From SG8-38 sp041576815 (GTDB taxonomy: Bacteria; Myxococcota_A; Polyangia; Polyangiales; Houyiibacteriaceae), in the NCBI GenBank assembly GCA_041576815.1, contig JBFGKE010000004.1, forward strand, positions 1 to 64,000: 64,000 nucleotides of DNA, given 5' to 3'. Below are positions 17,969 to 27,097 of the stretch, piece after piece; the stretch's first letter is position 1; the number at the start of each line of letters is the position of its first letter. The notes beneath the pieces are model-generated. The model did not search any database. It was not told the DNA's origin and was given only the letters and a program-made list of their open reading frames with translations. The position numbers and the translations under genes were made by a program.

Positions 17969-19231
17969 TCATCCTGCCTCCACGCGCACGGGAAAACGCT
18001 CCAAGTAGAAGTCGAACCGATTTCGAAGCACGTCTGGGTCCACGCCGAAATCGCCCTGCAGGTCGTAGACGATCCGTCCGTGCTTGCCGCGGGGGTTGTT
18101 CGCCACGTACGCATCGAGTGACGAGCGCGCCTCATCGGTCATCGGTAACCCGGCAACCCGGTAGATGCGCTTCACCATCCCGACGTCGTCCGTCATGAGC
18201 TCGTGAAAGAGGACGTCGATGCTTCGATCCGCCGGCAGGAGCTCGCGGTCTCGCACGCACGCCCGCAGCAGGTGCTCGACGCGGTCCGCCCAATAGGCCG
18301 CCACAGCCGGTGGATCGACCTTGGTTCGCCGCATCCGGTCCCCGTAGGTCAGCATCGTGATCGCCGAGGCCACGACTGACACCGGGTCGCGGTGGGTGAT
18401 CGCCACGGTCGCATCGGGAAACGTCTCAATCAGGGGACCGAGCTGCTCCATGTGCTGCGGCGACTTCAGAACCCAGCGGTCCGGGCCGCGCAGCCATTGC
18501 AACGCTTTGAGCACGTTCTTCAAGTAGTCGTAGTGTGGCCGCTGGTCGTGCGCGTAGTAGTAGTCGCGCCAACGGGGCACCGTGGCGTTCCACTCGGGCA
18601 GATAGGTCGAGAAGTCGAGCGCGCCGATCTCGATTTCCTCGTGCACGTGGTCGGGCGCGAGGTCGTGCATGTTGCGAAGAAGCGGCGCGATTTGGCCCAG
18701 CATCTGGTATTCGCCGGCACACTTCACGTAGCGCGGGTCCTGCGCCTTGGGTCCCGGCTTCGCCGTGGGGTCCGGAATTGGCTCGAGGCTCTCCCAGTAC
18801 GGAAGCGAGCGCAGGCGCGAGTCGGCCGCGATGAGGTTCACCAGATGGGTCGTTCCCGAGCGCGGTAGCCCGGCGATGACGATCGGCTGCTTGATCTCGA
18901 CGTCGAGGATCTCTGGGTGGCGCTTCAACAAGTCATGAAACCGCAGACGGTTGGACGCGTACCGCACCATGTCGTTGTAGAAGCGCATCCTGCCCATCGG
19001 TCCAAGCCCGACATCTTCATCCGCGGCTTGGCACCACACCTGCAAGCGCTCGATGAAATCCTCGGGCCCGAAATCCGACAGGCCCGTGCGTTCCTCGGCA
19101 TCGCCCAGCACGGCGTCCATCGTGAACACGACCTCGGCCCCCGCCATGCTGTCGAGTACCATCTGTTGCATCGGCGTGAGGACCGGCGCCGCGAGGTCAT
19201 CGATGTGGATGTCATTGGGTCGCTCCGTCAT
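17969..19231 (-). CDS. PAPS-dependent sulfotransferase family protein
   Basis: A 420-residue cytosolic protein of the Sulfotransfer_3 type, expected to transfer sulfate from PAPS to a hydroxyl or amine. The 5'-phosphosulfate loop GLPRSGTTHL (121-130) and the 3'-phosphate-binding region ITHRDPVSVVASAI (about 282-295) are intact. About 110 residues precede the loop, typical of the long bacterial group annotated alongside lipid and steroid-type substrates. ATG 19231 overlaps the stop of the alkylsulfatase-like gene by four bases (ATGA), so translation of the two is probably coupled. The pairing of a sulfate-adding and a sulfate-ester-type enzyme suggests linked chemistry on one substrate class, but that is inference. 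Confidence 0.87.
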   Translation of the reverse strand: MTERPNDIHIDDLAAPVLTPMQQMVLDSMAGAEVVFTMDAVLGDAEERTGLSDFGPEDFIERLQVWCQAADEDVGLGPMGRMRFYNDMVRYASNRLRFHDLLKRHPEILDVEIKQPIVIAGLPRSGTTHLVNLIAADSRLRSLPYWESLEPIPDPTAKPGPKAQDPRYVKCAGEYQMLGQIAPLLRNMHDLAPDHVHEEIEIGALDFSTYLPEWNATVPRWRDYYYAHDQRPHYDYLKNVLKALQWLRGPDRWVLKSPQHMEQLGPLIETFPDATVAITHRDPVSVVASAITMLTYGDRMRRTKVDPPAVAAYWADRVEHLLRACVRDRELLPADRSIDVLFHELMTDDVGMVKRIYRVAGLPMTDEARSSLDAYVANNPRGKHGRIVYDLQGDFGVDPDVLRNRFDFYLERFPVRVEAG

Positions 19232-20517
19232 GGCTCGGCCCGCTTTGCCCTTGCGGCGCCAAGCGTTGCGCGATGATCCGCAAGCTGCTTTCGCAGCCAC
19301 TGGGTGAGCCAGAAGTTCTCGCTCTCGGACTCGAGCTTTTCGTGCGCGGCGATCATCACCTCGAGCGCCGCCACGTGGATCGGCGCTCCCGAAAGCGCCA
19401 CTTCAGCGAGATGGATCGCCTCCACGGCTTCGCCCGCCTCGAGCTTCTGGGCGGCACGCTCCGCGATCGAATCGGGGCCACCGGCAAGCTCTGCCAGATC
19501 GGTGTGCACGGCCTTCGCAGGAACGTCGTAAAGCTCGGTGGTCGAGTTGTGATGAAACCATCCGGCGTAGTTTTCCCAGATCGCCCGGACGCTCCACGAC
19601 ACCTTCCCATACCCTTCGCCGACCTCGAGCTCGGGCGGGAGCTCGATCTCGCGCATCAGCGTGTGGATGTCTTTGCCATGATTCATCCCTTTCACGGTTT
19701 CGTCGTGCACATGCCGAACGGCATCGCGCAAACGCGTGAGCTCCTCTCGAATCGTGTCCGTACCGACGACCGGTCCGCCGTGACCCGGCAACAGGACCGC
19801 CGGTTGGAGCGCGAGCACCCGCTCGAGCGAGTCGATGAAGACCAAGGCCTCCCGGTATCGATCGCCACGGATGGTCGCGAGGTTCGGAAAGTGGCCGAAC
19901 AACGCGCTGAAGAGGTTGCCGGTGAAGCAAATAGCGTGGTCGGGTAGCCAAATGACAATCGAGTCGGTCGTCTCGCCACCCGGCGTCCACAGGAGCTCCA
20001 TACGCAGAGCACCGAGCTCCAGCTCGAGCCGGTCGTCGAAGGTGATGTCCGGCACCGGACGGGACTGAGGAGGAATCCCGCCGCCGATGTTGTCCTGGAT
20101 GTACTGGAACGCGTTCGCAATGGCGTCGGCAAACGCAAAGCCGCTCCGCATGGCGCGGAAGGCCGAAATGCGCGCGTCGTCCGCTTGATGCGCCTGGTTG
20201 TTCGCGTGCGCGACGATCTTGGTCCCTGTTTGGCGGAACAGGTCGGTGCCACCGACATGGTCGACGTGACCTTGCGTGAACAAGATGTAGCGTGTCGGCC
20301 CATCGTCCACGGCGTCGAAATTGCGCTTGTGAACCGGCGCTTCGAAGCCCATCCCGGTGTTGACCACGATTCGGCCTTCGGGGGTCACGATCAGAAACGC
20401 GTTCGACAACCCCTCGGACAGATAAACGAAGTCGTTGATTTTCGTGGCCTCGGCCTGCGACGCGGGTCGAATGTCATGCCCGCTCGGGCGAGAGCGATAG
20501 AGCGGCTCTGAGCTCAT
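19228..20517 (-). CDS. alkylsulfatase-like metallo-beta-lactamase-fold hydrolase
   Basis: A 429-residue protein with an N-terminal metallo-beta-lactamase fold and a C-terminal domain like the dimerisation domain of SdsA-type alkylsulfatases (WENYAGWFHHNSTTELY, LAELAGG, AGEAVEAIHLAEVAL). The metal motif reads Q82-G-H84-V-D86-H87, so the first His of HxHxDH is Gln; the rest (GGETTDS, LLPGHGGPVVG) is normal. Gln at this place is known from the GOB class B3 beta-lactamases, so activity is not excluded. No signal peptide is seen, unlike secreted SdsA. It lacks the usual C-terminal SCP2-like domain. The start at 20517 faces the oxidoreductase gene across 58 bases. Sulfate-ester hydrolysis is likely but not proved. 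Confidence 0.75.
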   Translation of the reverse strand: MSSEPLYRSRPSGHDIRPASQAEATKINDFVYLSEGLSNAFLIVTPEGRIVVNTGMGFEAPVHKRNFDAVDDGPTRYILFTQGHVDHVGGTDLFRQTGTKIVAHANNQAHQADDARISAFRAMRSGFAFADAIANAFQYIQDNIGGGIPPQSRPVPDITFDDRLELELGALRMELLWTPGGETTDSIVIWLPDHAICFTGNLFSALFGHFPNLATIRGDRYREALVFIDSLERVLALQPAVLLPGHGGPVVGTDTIREELTRLRDAVRHVHDETVKGMNHGKDIHTLMREIELPPELEVGEGYGKVSWSVRAIWENYAGWFHHNSTTELYDVPAKAVHTDLAELAGGPDSIAERAAQKLEAGEAVEAIHLAEVALSGAPIHVAALEVMIAAHEKLESESENFWLTQWLRKQLADHRATLGAARAKRAEP

Positions 20518-20575
20518 CGCTGCCTTGTGCCGCAGTCGCCACCGGATTGCAACGATGGTAGAAGACTGGCGGAGC

Positions 20576-21610
20576 ATGCCCGAACCCCTTCGCCTCGGCA
20601 TTCTCGGCGCCGCGCGAATCGCGCCCTTTGCCGTGCTGAAACACGCACGCGAGATGGACGGCGTCGACATCGTCGCCGTCGCCGAGGAATACCGCTCCAT
20701 TGAGCACCTGCAGCGCTACGCCAAAAAGCATCGCATCCCGCAGGCGTACCGGTCGTTCGACACCCTGCTCGAGAACCGCGACATCGACGGGGTCTACATC
20801 CCCCTGCCCATCGGTATGCACGTTGACTGGTGCATCAAAGCCATCGAGGCGGGGAAGCACGTGCTTTGCGAAAAGCCTTTGGCTGCCAACGCCCGCGAAG
20901 CGGAGCGAGTCTTTCAGGCCTCCCAAGGAACCGGCCTCGTCGTCGCGGAGGCCATGCACTTTCGCTACCACCCGCTCGTCGATCGCGTTCGGCAAATCGT
21001 TCGTGACGGCGAGATCGGGGAAATCCGCCTCATCGACGCCAGCTTCTCCGCGTACCTTCCGTTCGACGATTTTCGATTTCACTATGAAACCGGGGGTGGC
21101 GGAACCCTCGACATGGGGTGCTATCCGATCGGCTTCATCCGGGCCGTGACCGAGGAAGAACCGACGGTCCTCGAAGCCGAAGCGGGCCTTCATGGATCCC
21201 TGATCGATCGCTGGATGCGCGCGCGGATGCGACTGCCGTCCGGCGGCGACGTGAAGCTCTTCGTGGGCATGCGCTGCAGCAAGCTTCTTTCGGTGTCCAT
21301 GCGGATCGAGGGGAGTCGCGGCAGCATCGGCATTTTGAACTTCATCAAGCCCGAGCTCTACCACCGGCTACGGGTCCGGACCGATTTCGGCACCCGCCGT
21401 GAACGAGTGCCGGGCGGCTCGACGTATGGTGCGCAGCTCGCGGCATTTGCGAACGCCGTGCAGGAGGGGAGTCAGCCGGTCACGACCGTCGCCGACGCGG
21501 TGAAGAACGCACGTGTGATCGACGCCATCTATCGCGCGGCGGATCTGCCCGTCCGCGGTGACGAATCGGTCCTCGCAGCGCTTCGCACCCGAAGAGGAGC
21601 TCGACGTTGA
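20576..21610 (+). CDS. Gfo/Idh/MocA family NAD(P)-dependent oxidoreductase
   Basis: A 344-residue cytosolic dehydrogenase. The Rossmann start LRLGILGAARIAP is followed by the family motif GKHVLCEKPLAANAREAE (about 93-110), where the EKP Lys is catalytic, and by ETGGGGTLDMGCYPIGFIR, the region with substrate-binding Asp and the conserved Gly-rich turn. The overall pattern matches the trans-1,2-dihydrobenzenediol/xylose dehydrogenase-like branch of the family, which oxidises sugars or cyclic diols. I chose the ATG at 20576, which has GGCGGAGC in front; ATG 20555 is possible. The gene overlaps the following SDR gene (TTGA), so the two form an operon. Confidence 0.85.
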   Translation: MPEPLRLGILGAARIAPFAVLKHAREMDGVDIVAVAEEYRSIEHLQRYAKKHRIPQAYRSFDTLLENRDIDGVYIPLPIGMHVDWCIKAIEAGKHVLCEKPLAANAREAERVFQASQGTGLVVAEAMHFRYHPLVDRVRQIVRDGEIGEIRLIDASFSAYLPFDDFRFHYETGGGGTLDMGCYPIGFIRAVTEEEPTVLEAEAGLHGSLIDRWMRARMRLPSGGDVKLFVGMRCSKLLSVSMRIEGSRGSIGILNFIKPELYHRLRVRTDFGTRRERVPGGSTYGAQLAAFANAVQEGSQPVTTVADAVKNARVIDAIYRAADLPVRGDESVLAALRTRRGARR

Positions 21611-22473
21611 CTGAAGCGCTGTCGGGCAGGAACGTCTTGGTCACCGGGCCCACCAGCGGCATCGGGCGAGGCACCGCGCTTGCGCTCGCCGCGCGTGGCG
21701 CGAGGCTGATTCTGGTCGCCCGCAATCCGGACAAGTGCTCCGCAGTCGCCCAGCGGATTCGGGATGCCGGCGGCCTCGAGCCCATCTCGGTCATCGCGGA
21801 CCTCTCCCTCCTCTCCGAGGCCAAGCGCGCCGCCGACGAGGTCCTCGCCCGAGATCTTCCGATTCACATCCTCGTCAACAACGCGGGTCTGGTGAACCGG
21901 CGTCGCATTCTGACCTCCGAAGGACTCGAGCAAACCATGGCCGTCAACTACTTCGCCCCGTTCGCCATGACCCTCAAGCTTCTTCCGGCCCTTCGCCGCG
22001 CCGGGCGAGCCCGAATCGTCAACGTCACCTCCAACAGCTACGCGATCGCCCGCCTCGACTTCGACGACCTCACCTTTGCACGCCGCTATTGGATGCTCGG
22101 CCCCTACGCCGTGAGCAAGCTCGGCAACATCTACTTCACCCGCGAGCTCGCCCGACGGCTCGACGGCACGAACATCACCGTCAACGCCGTCCATCCGGGC
22201 CTCATCTTCACCAACCTGGGCCTCGGCAACAATACCCACCCGGCAAAAAAGGCCATCGCTCGCGTTTGGGCCCTGTTTGCGAAGGACGAGTCAGAAGGAC
22301 ACGAGGGCGTCGTGTGGACGGCGACCTCCCCGGCGCTCGAAGGCGTCACCGGGAAATACATCTCCGACTGCAAAGTCACCCAACCCAAGCCCATCGCGTT
22401 CCGCGACGAGGCCGCAAGACGACTCTGGGACGTGAGCGAATCGACGACCGGCGTCCGCTGGCAGCCCGGTTAG
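21607..22473 (+). CDS. short-chain dehydrogenase/reductase, retinol dehydrogenase-like
   Basis: A 288-residue classical-type SDR. The nucleotide site TGPTSGIGRG (13-22), the ILVNNAG motif (about 88-94), the structural VNVTSNSY and the catalytic YAVSK (about 166-170) are all present. The dinucleotide loop and overall order are those of the retinol dehydrogenase/WWOX-like SDR group used by bacteria for lipophilic alcohols. The start is TTG and overlaps the stop of the Gfo/Idh/MocA gene by four bases, indicating translational coupling. The 3' end is only eight bases from the end of the converging symporter-GH30 gene. Confidence 0.87.
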   Translation: MTEALSGRNVLVTGPTSGIGRGTALALAARGARLILVARNPDKCSAVAQRIRDAGGLEPISVIADLSLLSEAKRAADEVLARDLPIHILVNNAGLVNRRRILTSEGLEQTMAVNYFAPFAMTLKLLPALRRAGRARIVNVTSNSYAIARLDFDDLTFARRYWMLGPYAVSKLGNIYFTRELARRLDGTNITVNAVHPGLIFTNLGLGNNTHPAKKAIARVWALFAKDESEGHEGVVWTATSPALEGVTGKYISDCKVTQPKPIAFRDEAARRLWDVSESTTGVRWQPG

Positions 22474-22481
22474 TGCTCGCC

Positions 22482-25400
22482 TCACAGCTGTACGCGCACG
22501 GTCTGCAACGCGTTGGCGGCGATGGTGAGCTGGGCAAACTGTTCGCCGATCTGCAGTGAATACCGTATGGGGCGCTTGGTCGTGTTCAGCAGTTGAACGC
22601 TCACCAGGTCGGCGCTGTTGATCGTAGCGCTCGCGTGCAGCGCGTCGTCTTCGAAGCCGTCGAGATGCTTGCTGGTCTGAAGCGCCCGATCGCCGGGGCG
22701 AATCGTACGACTGAGCTGCGCCAGCACGTGAAAGACGGGGGTGTAGTAGACGTGGCCCGACTTCACGTCGATCATGATCGGTGCGCCGCAGTAGTTGCCC
22801 ACGTGGTTGGGGCCGCCACGCTCGTCGAGCACGACGTTCCAATCGATCCAGCCCTCTACCCAATGATCGAGGCTGACGATGATGTTGCGCGCGTAGCGAT
22901 GGACCGGAGTGTAGATCGGGTGGTCTTCGTGGCGAGGCGCCCAGGTGGCCGTGTAGGCCCAGTCGGTCGCGTTGTCGTTCCACCAGAAGGCATCGTTATC
23001 GAACCAGTCGGACTCCTTGAAGCGCTCCGGATCCAAGACGCCCGCCGGCGCGTCGACTCCCAGATTGTCGATCGTCCCTTCCGTGTGGATGATCGAGAAG
23101 TCGGGGAACTTCTGGTGCACCCTGTCGAAGACGTCTTCGTGGACTTTGAATGTGCTCGAGTACCAGTGCACGGCGGCGCCGTCGACGAAGGCGGCCGTTT
23201 CGGGGTCTCCGAAGATGACGTCCGTCCACGACTCGAGGTCGTCACGATTCTGGTCGTAAATCAGCAGCTCGATGTCGCCATGGCCGCTTCGTTCGAGCGC
23301 GGGACCGAGATGATGCTTGATGAACGCGTTCTGCGATTGCGGCGTAAAGTGCATGCTCTCCCAGAAGCCGCTGTTGCCGTGTGGCTCGTTGACCGGCGTC
23401 AGACCCCAGATCTGCACTCCCTCCGCCCGGTAGGCATCGAGGTACCGAACGAGGTAGCTCGCGTAGGTCTGAGCGTACTGGGGCTTCAGGCTTCCACCGG
23501 TCCCCTGCCAATTCGTTTCAGCCGTTCCCGGTTGGTACCAGTCTTCGATGTCCTTCATCCAGGCGGGCGCGGTCCAAGCTGAGGCCACGATGTGCAGTGC
23601 ATCGTCGGCTTGGGCTCTCTTGATGGCGAGCGCTTCTTGGATCATCGGAAGCAGATCAAAGGCCTCGTCCTTCACGCCGGGATATTCGTCGGCGTCAAAG
23701 CCATCCTCGTCCACCGCAATACTGAAGTGCGTCAGCGCCTCATCGCCGGAAACGTCGGCGTATGAGTACTTGCCCTCGACCGAGAAATCGGTCGCCCCAA
23801 TCACCGTCCGCGCCAATGAAAAATTGGCTCCCGCCTCGCCATAGATTTGCTCCATCACCGACCGTCGCTGAGCCTTTTCGAGGTGCGCCAGCACGAAGGC
23901 TGAAGACTCGGTGAACGAGCTGCCGATTCCGACGATCGTCTGCTTCGGGACGTCGGGTCTGATCGCGATGCGGGTTCCGCCGTCCAGGCCATCGCGAAAC
24001 GGCACGTTCGGCTGGACCGCGAGCTTGTCGCCCGCTTCGCTCGTGAGAAGAATGGTGGAGGTCTGCATGAGGCCATAGTGCGTATGAGCGATGCTGGATG
24101 GAGAGTCGACTCGCTGGCGCCCCGCGACCCAAAACGAGAAGTAGAGGTAGATGGCCGCGACCAAACCCAACACGATTACCGTTGCGATCACGTCGCGTCG
24201 GTCCCAACTCGCGCGGACGGCTTTACGATCGATCGAGGCGAAGGTGAGCCCCCTGATGCGGGCTTGGTCGGGCGGCGACGACGTGTACGAGGCGACTACG
24301 ACGACGATGACAGAGATCAAGAACAGGACGCCGGAGAAGTAAAGGAAGTTGAAATCGCCGATCGCGGCGAGTAGCGCGGGCTCCTCTCGTTTGCCGGCGC
24401 CGAACAGCGCCTGGATGAGCAGCTTTGCCATGCCCAACGCGAAGCCGAGGCCCAGGCCCCACACCGCCCCCCGATTGTTGATACGGCTGTTGAAGAGCCC
24501 CAGCAGGAACACCGCTGTGATCGGCGGCGCGAGATAGCCTTGAACGCTCTGCAGGTATTGGTAGAGGCCGCCCTTCGAGACGAGCGGCATCACCGGGATC
24601 CAGAGGAGGCCGAGGATCACGACGACGACCGTGGCGATGCGTCCGATCACGACGAGCTGCCGCTCCGAGGCTCCGGGGCGAAGCTTTTCGTAGACGTCGA
24701 CCGTGAACAGCGCCGCCGTGGAGTTGAATAGAGACGACAGCGAGCTCATCAGCGCCGCCAGCATGCCGGCGACCACCAGACCACGCAGGCCAGCGGGCAA
24801 CAGCGCCGCCACCATGGTCGGAAAGACTTGATCACCAGATGTCGCACCCGCGGCATCGACCGGAAGCGGCAGCAATCCCTGGTGGTTGAGCGCAGCGCCG
24901 ATGAGGCCGGGGATCAAGAAGATGAGCACGGGCCAGACTTTGAGGAACGCGCCCCACAACGCGCCACGCCGTGCGGTCCGCAGGTCTTTGGCGGCGAGCG
25001 TGCGCTGCACGATGTATTGATCGGTGCACCAGTACCAGATGCCCACGATCGGGGAGGCGATCAGGATGCCGAGCCAGGGAAAGTCCGGATCGGATAGCGG
25101 TCGCCAAAGCGCGAACTGCGCCACGTCGGTCGCGGTGAATTCCTGGAGCTCTCTCCACCCTCCCAAACGTTCCAAACCGAAGTACGTGATCGCCGCGGAG
25201 CCGATCAGCAGCACGACGGCTTGAGCCGAGTCGGTGTAGAGCACCGCGCGCATGCCGCCGAGCACCGTGTAGATGCCGGTGAGCACGACGGTTGCAAAAG
25301 CGCCGACCCAAAAAGCATTGTCGGGGCTACCAAAAGTGTCGGGCAGGAGAGTCTTGAACACCAGCGCGCCCGCGTAGACCGTGACCGAGACTTTGGTGAA

Positions 25401-25784
25401 CACATAGGTCGCGAGCGACACCAGCGACAAGATCCAACGCGGTCGCGGCCCGAAGCGCTTCTCCAAGAGCTCCGGCATCGTGAAGACTTCCGACTGGTAG
25501 TAGAAAGGAACGAAGATCCAGGCCAGCAGCACAACGATCCACGCGTGCAGCTCGTAGTGCGCCATCGCCAAACCCGTGGAAGCACCCTGCCCGGCCAAGC
25601 CCACGATGTGCTCCGAACCGATGTTGGACGCGAAAATCGACGCCCCGATGGCAAAGAAGCCGACGTTGCGGCCGGCTAGAAAATAATCCGCGGAGGTCTC
25701 CTGTTGGCGCGCTGCAACCCACACCACCACGCCGAGGATTGCGAAATAAACCGCGATCACGCCCCAGTCTGCGCCACCCAGCAT
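22482..25784 (-). CDS. sodium:solute symporter fused to a GH30 glycoside hydrolase
   Basis: A 1100-residue fusion. Residues 1-555 are a complete sodium:solute symporter of the SGLT-like SSS family: about 14 membrane helices, with GASIFASNIGSEHIVGLAG (47-65), the WYWCTDQYIVQR segment (250-261) and the sodium-site helix MSSLSSLFNSTAAL (346-359). After the last helix (about 531-552) a short linker leads to a GH30 domain (about 580-1100). Its acid/base Glu800 stands in GLTPVNEPHG and the nucleophile Glu902 in IIHTEGTI, so it looks active as a beta-glucosidase/glucanase or glucosylceramidase-like enzyme. SGLT-type carriers end outside the cytoplasm, placing the GH30 domain in the periplasm. I infer that the glycosidase releases sugar directly at the carrier. 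The frame is continuous with no stop or start between domains. Confidence 0.9.
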   Translation of the reverse strand: MLGGADWGVIAVYFAILGVVVWVAARQQETSADYFLAGRNVGFFAIGASIFASNIGSEHIVGLAGQGASTGLAMAHYELHAWIVVLLAWIFVPFYYQSEVFTMPELLEKRFGPRPRWILSLVSLATYVFTKVSVTVYAGALVFKTLLPDTFGSPDNAFWVGAFATVVLTGIYTVLGGMRAVLYTDSAQAVVLLIGSAAITYFGLERLGGWRELQEFTATDVAQFALWRPLSDPDFPWLGILIASPIVGIWYWCTDQYIVQRTLAAKDLRTARRGALWGAFLKVWPVLIFLIPGLIGAALNHQGLLPLPVDAAGATSGDQVFPTMVAALLPAGLRGLVVAGMLAALMSSLSSLFNSTAALFTVDVYEKLRPGASERQLVVIGRIATVVVVILGLLWIPVMPLVSKGGLYQYLQSVQGYLAPPITAVFLLGLFNSRINNRGAVWGLGLGFALGMAKLLIQALFGAGKREEPALLAAIGDFNFLYFSGVLFLISVIVVVVASYTSSPPDQARIRGLTFASIDRKAVRASWDRRDVIATVIVLGLVAAIYLYFSFWVAGRQRVDSPSSIAHTHYGLMQTSTILLTSEAGDKLAVQPNVPFRDGLDGGTRIAIRPDVPKQTIVGIGSSFTESSAFVLAHLEKAQRRSVMEQIYGEAGANFSLARTVIGATDFSVEGKYSYADVSGDEALTHFSIAVDEDGFDADEYPGVKDEAFDLLPMIQEALAIKRAQADDALHIVASAWTAPAWMKDIEDWYQPGTAETNWQGTGGSLKPQYAQTYASYLVRYLDAYRAEGVQIWGLTPVNEPHGNSGFWESMHFTPQSQNAFIKHHLGPALERSGHGDIELLIYDQNRDDLESWTDVIFGDPETAAFVDGAAVHWYSSTFKVHEDVFDRVHQKFPDFSIIHTEGTIDNLGVDAPAGVLDPERFKESDWFDNDAFWWNDNATDWAYTATWAPRHEDHPIYTPVHRYARNIIVSLDHWVEGWIDWNVVLDERGGPNHVGNYCGAPIMIDVKSGHVYYTPVFHVLAQLSRTIRPGDRALQTSKHLDGFEDDALHASATINSADLVSVQLLNTTKRPIRYSLQIGEQFAQLTIAANALQTVRVQL

Positions 25785-25868
25785 GCTCACCGCCGCATCC
25801 CTATCAGACCTTGGTACAAGCGTCGCCCCCGATCGACGCGGACGAGCAGGTGATGTAAAGCCTCGCGC

Positions 25869-26634
25869 GTGTCCTCGAATCCGCCGGTCTACGACGTCGT
25901 GATCGCGGGAGCCGGTCCCGCAGGCGCGACGGCAGCCTATTTCCTCGCTCGCGCCGGCAAACGCGTTGCGTTGCTCGAAAAGGCCACGTTTCCACGGGAC
26001 AAGCGCTGCGGGGATGCGTGGTGCGCGCCGGCGCTCGATCTTCTCGGAGAGATGGGGGTGCTCGACGAGCTCGAGGTTGACGGTGAGGTCCAGTGGGTGA
26101 GGTCGGGGGGGCTGGTGTCGCCCTCGGGGCTCAGCTTCGTCGGCCCCGACGAGGGCGTCCGGAATGGGGCCCCGCGGGTGGCTGCCATCCGGCGACGCGT
26201 ATGCGACGAACGCATCGCGCGATCCGCGGAGCGACAAGGCGCGGAGCTGTTCGAAGAGGCGGCCGGCGCGACGCGGCCTTTCGCGACCGTTGGACGGCAC
26301 GGTGCAAGGACGGTCGACGCTTCACCGCCCGCTGCTTGATCGCGGCCGACGGCGCCAAGAGCAAGATCGCGCGTGCGCTCGGCCTCGTGACCACGGGCGC
26401 CAACAGTGCCGCGAGCCGGCAGTACATCAAGGGCGGCACGCACAACTTCGCGAGCGACGGGGTGCTCCTTTATCCGAGGTACGTGCTCCCCGGTTACGTC
26501 GCGTTCTTTCGGCACTCGAACGGCGATATCGACCTCGGTTGCTAAGTGCTTCCTGGCGGCAAGGTTCCGCCCGCGGAGCTGAAGGCGAGAAACTGGGCGT
26601 TGGCCTGGATACACAATGTCGATCTCTTGGGGTA
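25869..26634 (+). pseudogene. decayed geranylgeranyl-reductase-like FAD oxidoreductase
   Basis: Remnant of an FAD-dependent reductase of the geranylgeranyl reductase/halogenase-like family. The GTG-started first part (to about 26275) has the FAD fingerprint VVIAGAGPAGATAAYFLARAGKRVALLEK and the DKRCGDAWCAPAL motif. Around 26275-26295 the coding frame jumps; the continuing frame gives TARCKDGRRFTARCLIAADGAKSKIARALG, another strong family motif. It then meets TAA at 26543 where relatives have a Tyr (DLGC, stop, VLPGGKVP), and the frame ends near 26634 at roughly 255 residues, far short of the usual 400 or so. One frameshift, one nonsense codon and a missing C-terminus make function very unlikely. 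It is divergent from the symporter gene. Confidence 0.8.
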
Positions 26635-26648
26635 GACTCGAGGCTCTC

Positions 26649-27083
26649 GTGCTGCTCACGGCGACATGCATGGTGCAGGAAGGGCGCATCCCAAGTGAAC
26701 AGCGTCCGGCGCTCGAGTCTGCGCTGAAAAAGGCCGTCCGGACGCACGTGGGGCCCGAAGCGCGGCTCACCGTGGCGTGGTTGACGATACCGCGAGGGAG
26801 CGGATACGCCGCGGGCAAGCCGTCGACCTCCTCGATGGTGCAGATTGCCGTACCGGATGGCTTCGATCAGACCGCGCGCGAGGCCCTCATGCGTCAAGTC
26901 AACGACCGTTGGTGCCACATCACGCGTCAGTCTCCGTTCGAGCTCTTGATCGGCGCGACGGACAAGACCCCCGGGCGCGCGGTGATCAAGTCGCTGGTGG
27001 AACAGATACCGCTTCGAAAGAAGCCACGATTCATCGCTGACTACGCAAAGCAGGCGATCACGAGCCTCGCTAGGTCGGACTAG
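26649..27083 (+). CDS. tautomerase-fold protein lacking Pro1
   Basis: A 144-residue protein that looks like a double beta-alpha-beta tautomerase superfamily member: MLLTATCMVQEGRIPSEQR and a helix ALESALKKAV, then a second unit VQIAVPDGF with helix REALMRQVNDRW. Starting at GTG 26649, which has GAGG five bases in front, the strand aligns with the tautomerase start, but residue 2 is Leu, so the catalytic amino-terminal Pro is absent. ATG 26616 and 26670 are other starts; neither restores Pro. It overlaps the dead reductase end and sits 14 bases upstream of a second tautomerase that does have Pro1, so it may be a non-catalytic partner, or a degenerate gene. Family assignment is moderate. Confidence 0.55.
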   Translation: MLLTATCMVQEGRIPSEQRPALESALKKAVRTHVGPEARLTVAWLTIPRGSGYAAGKPSTSSMVQIAVPDGFDQTAREALMRQVNDRWCHITRQSPFELLIGATDKTPGRAVIKSLVEQIPLRKKPRFIADYAKQAITSLARSD

Positions 27084-27097
27084 AAAGGAAAACGACG

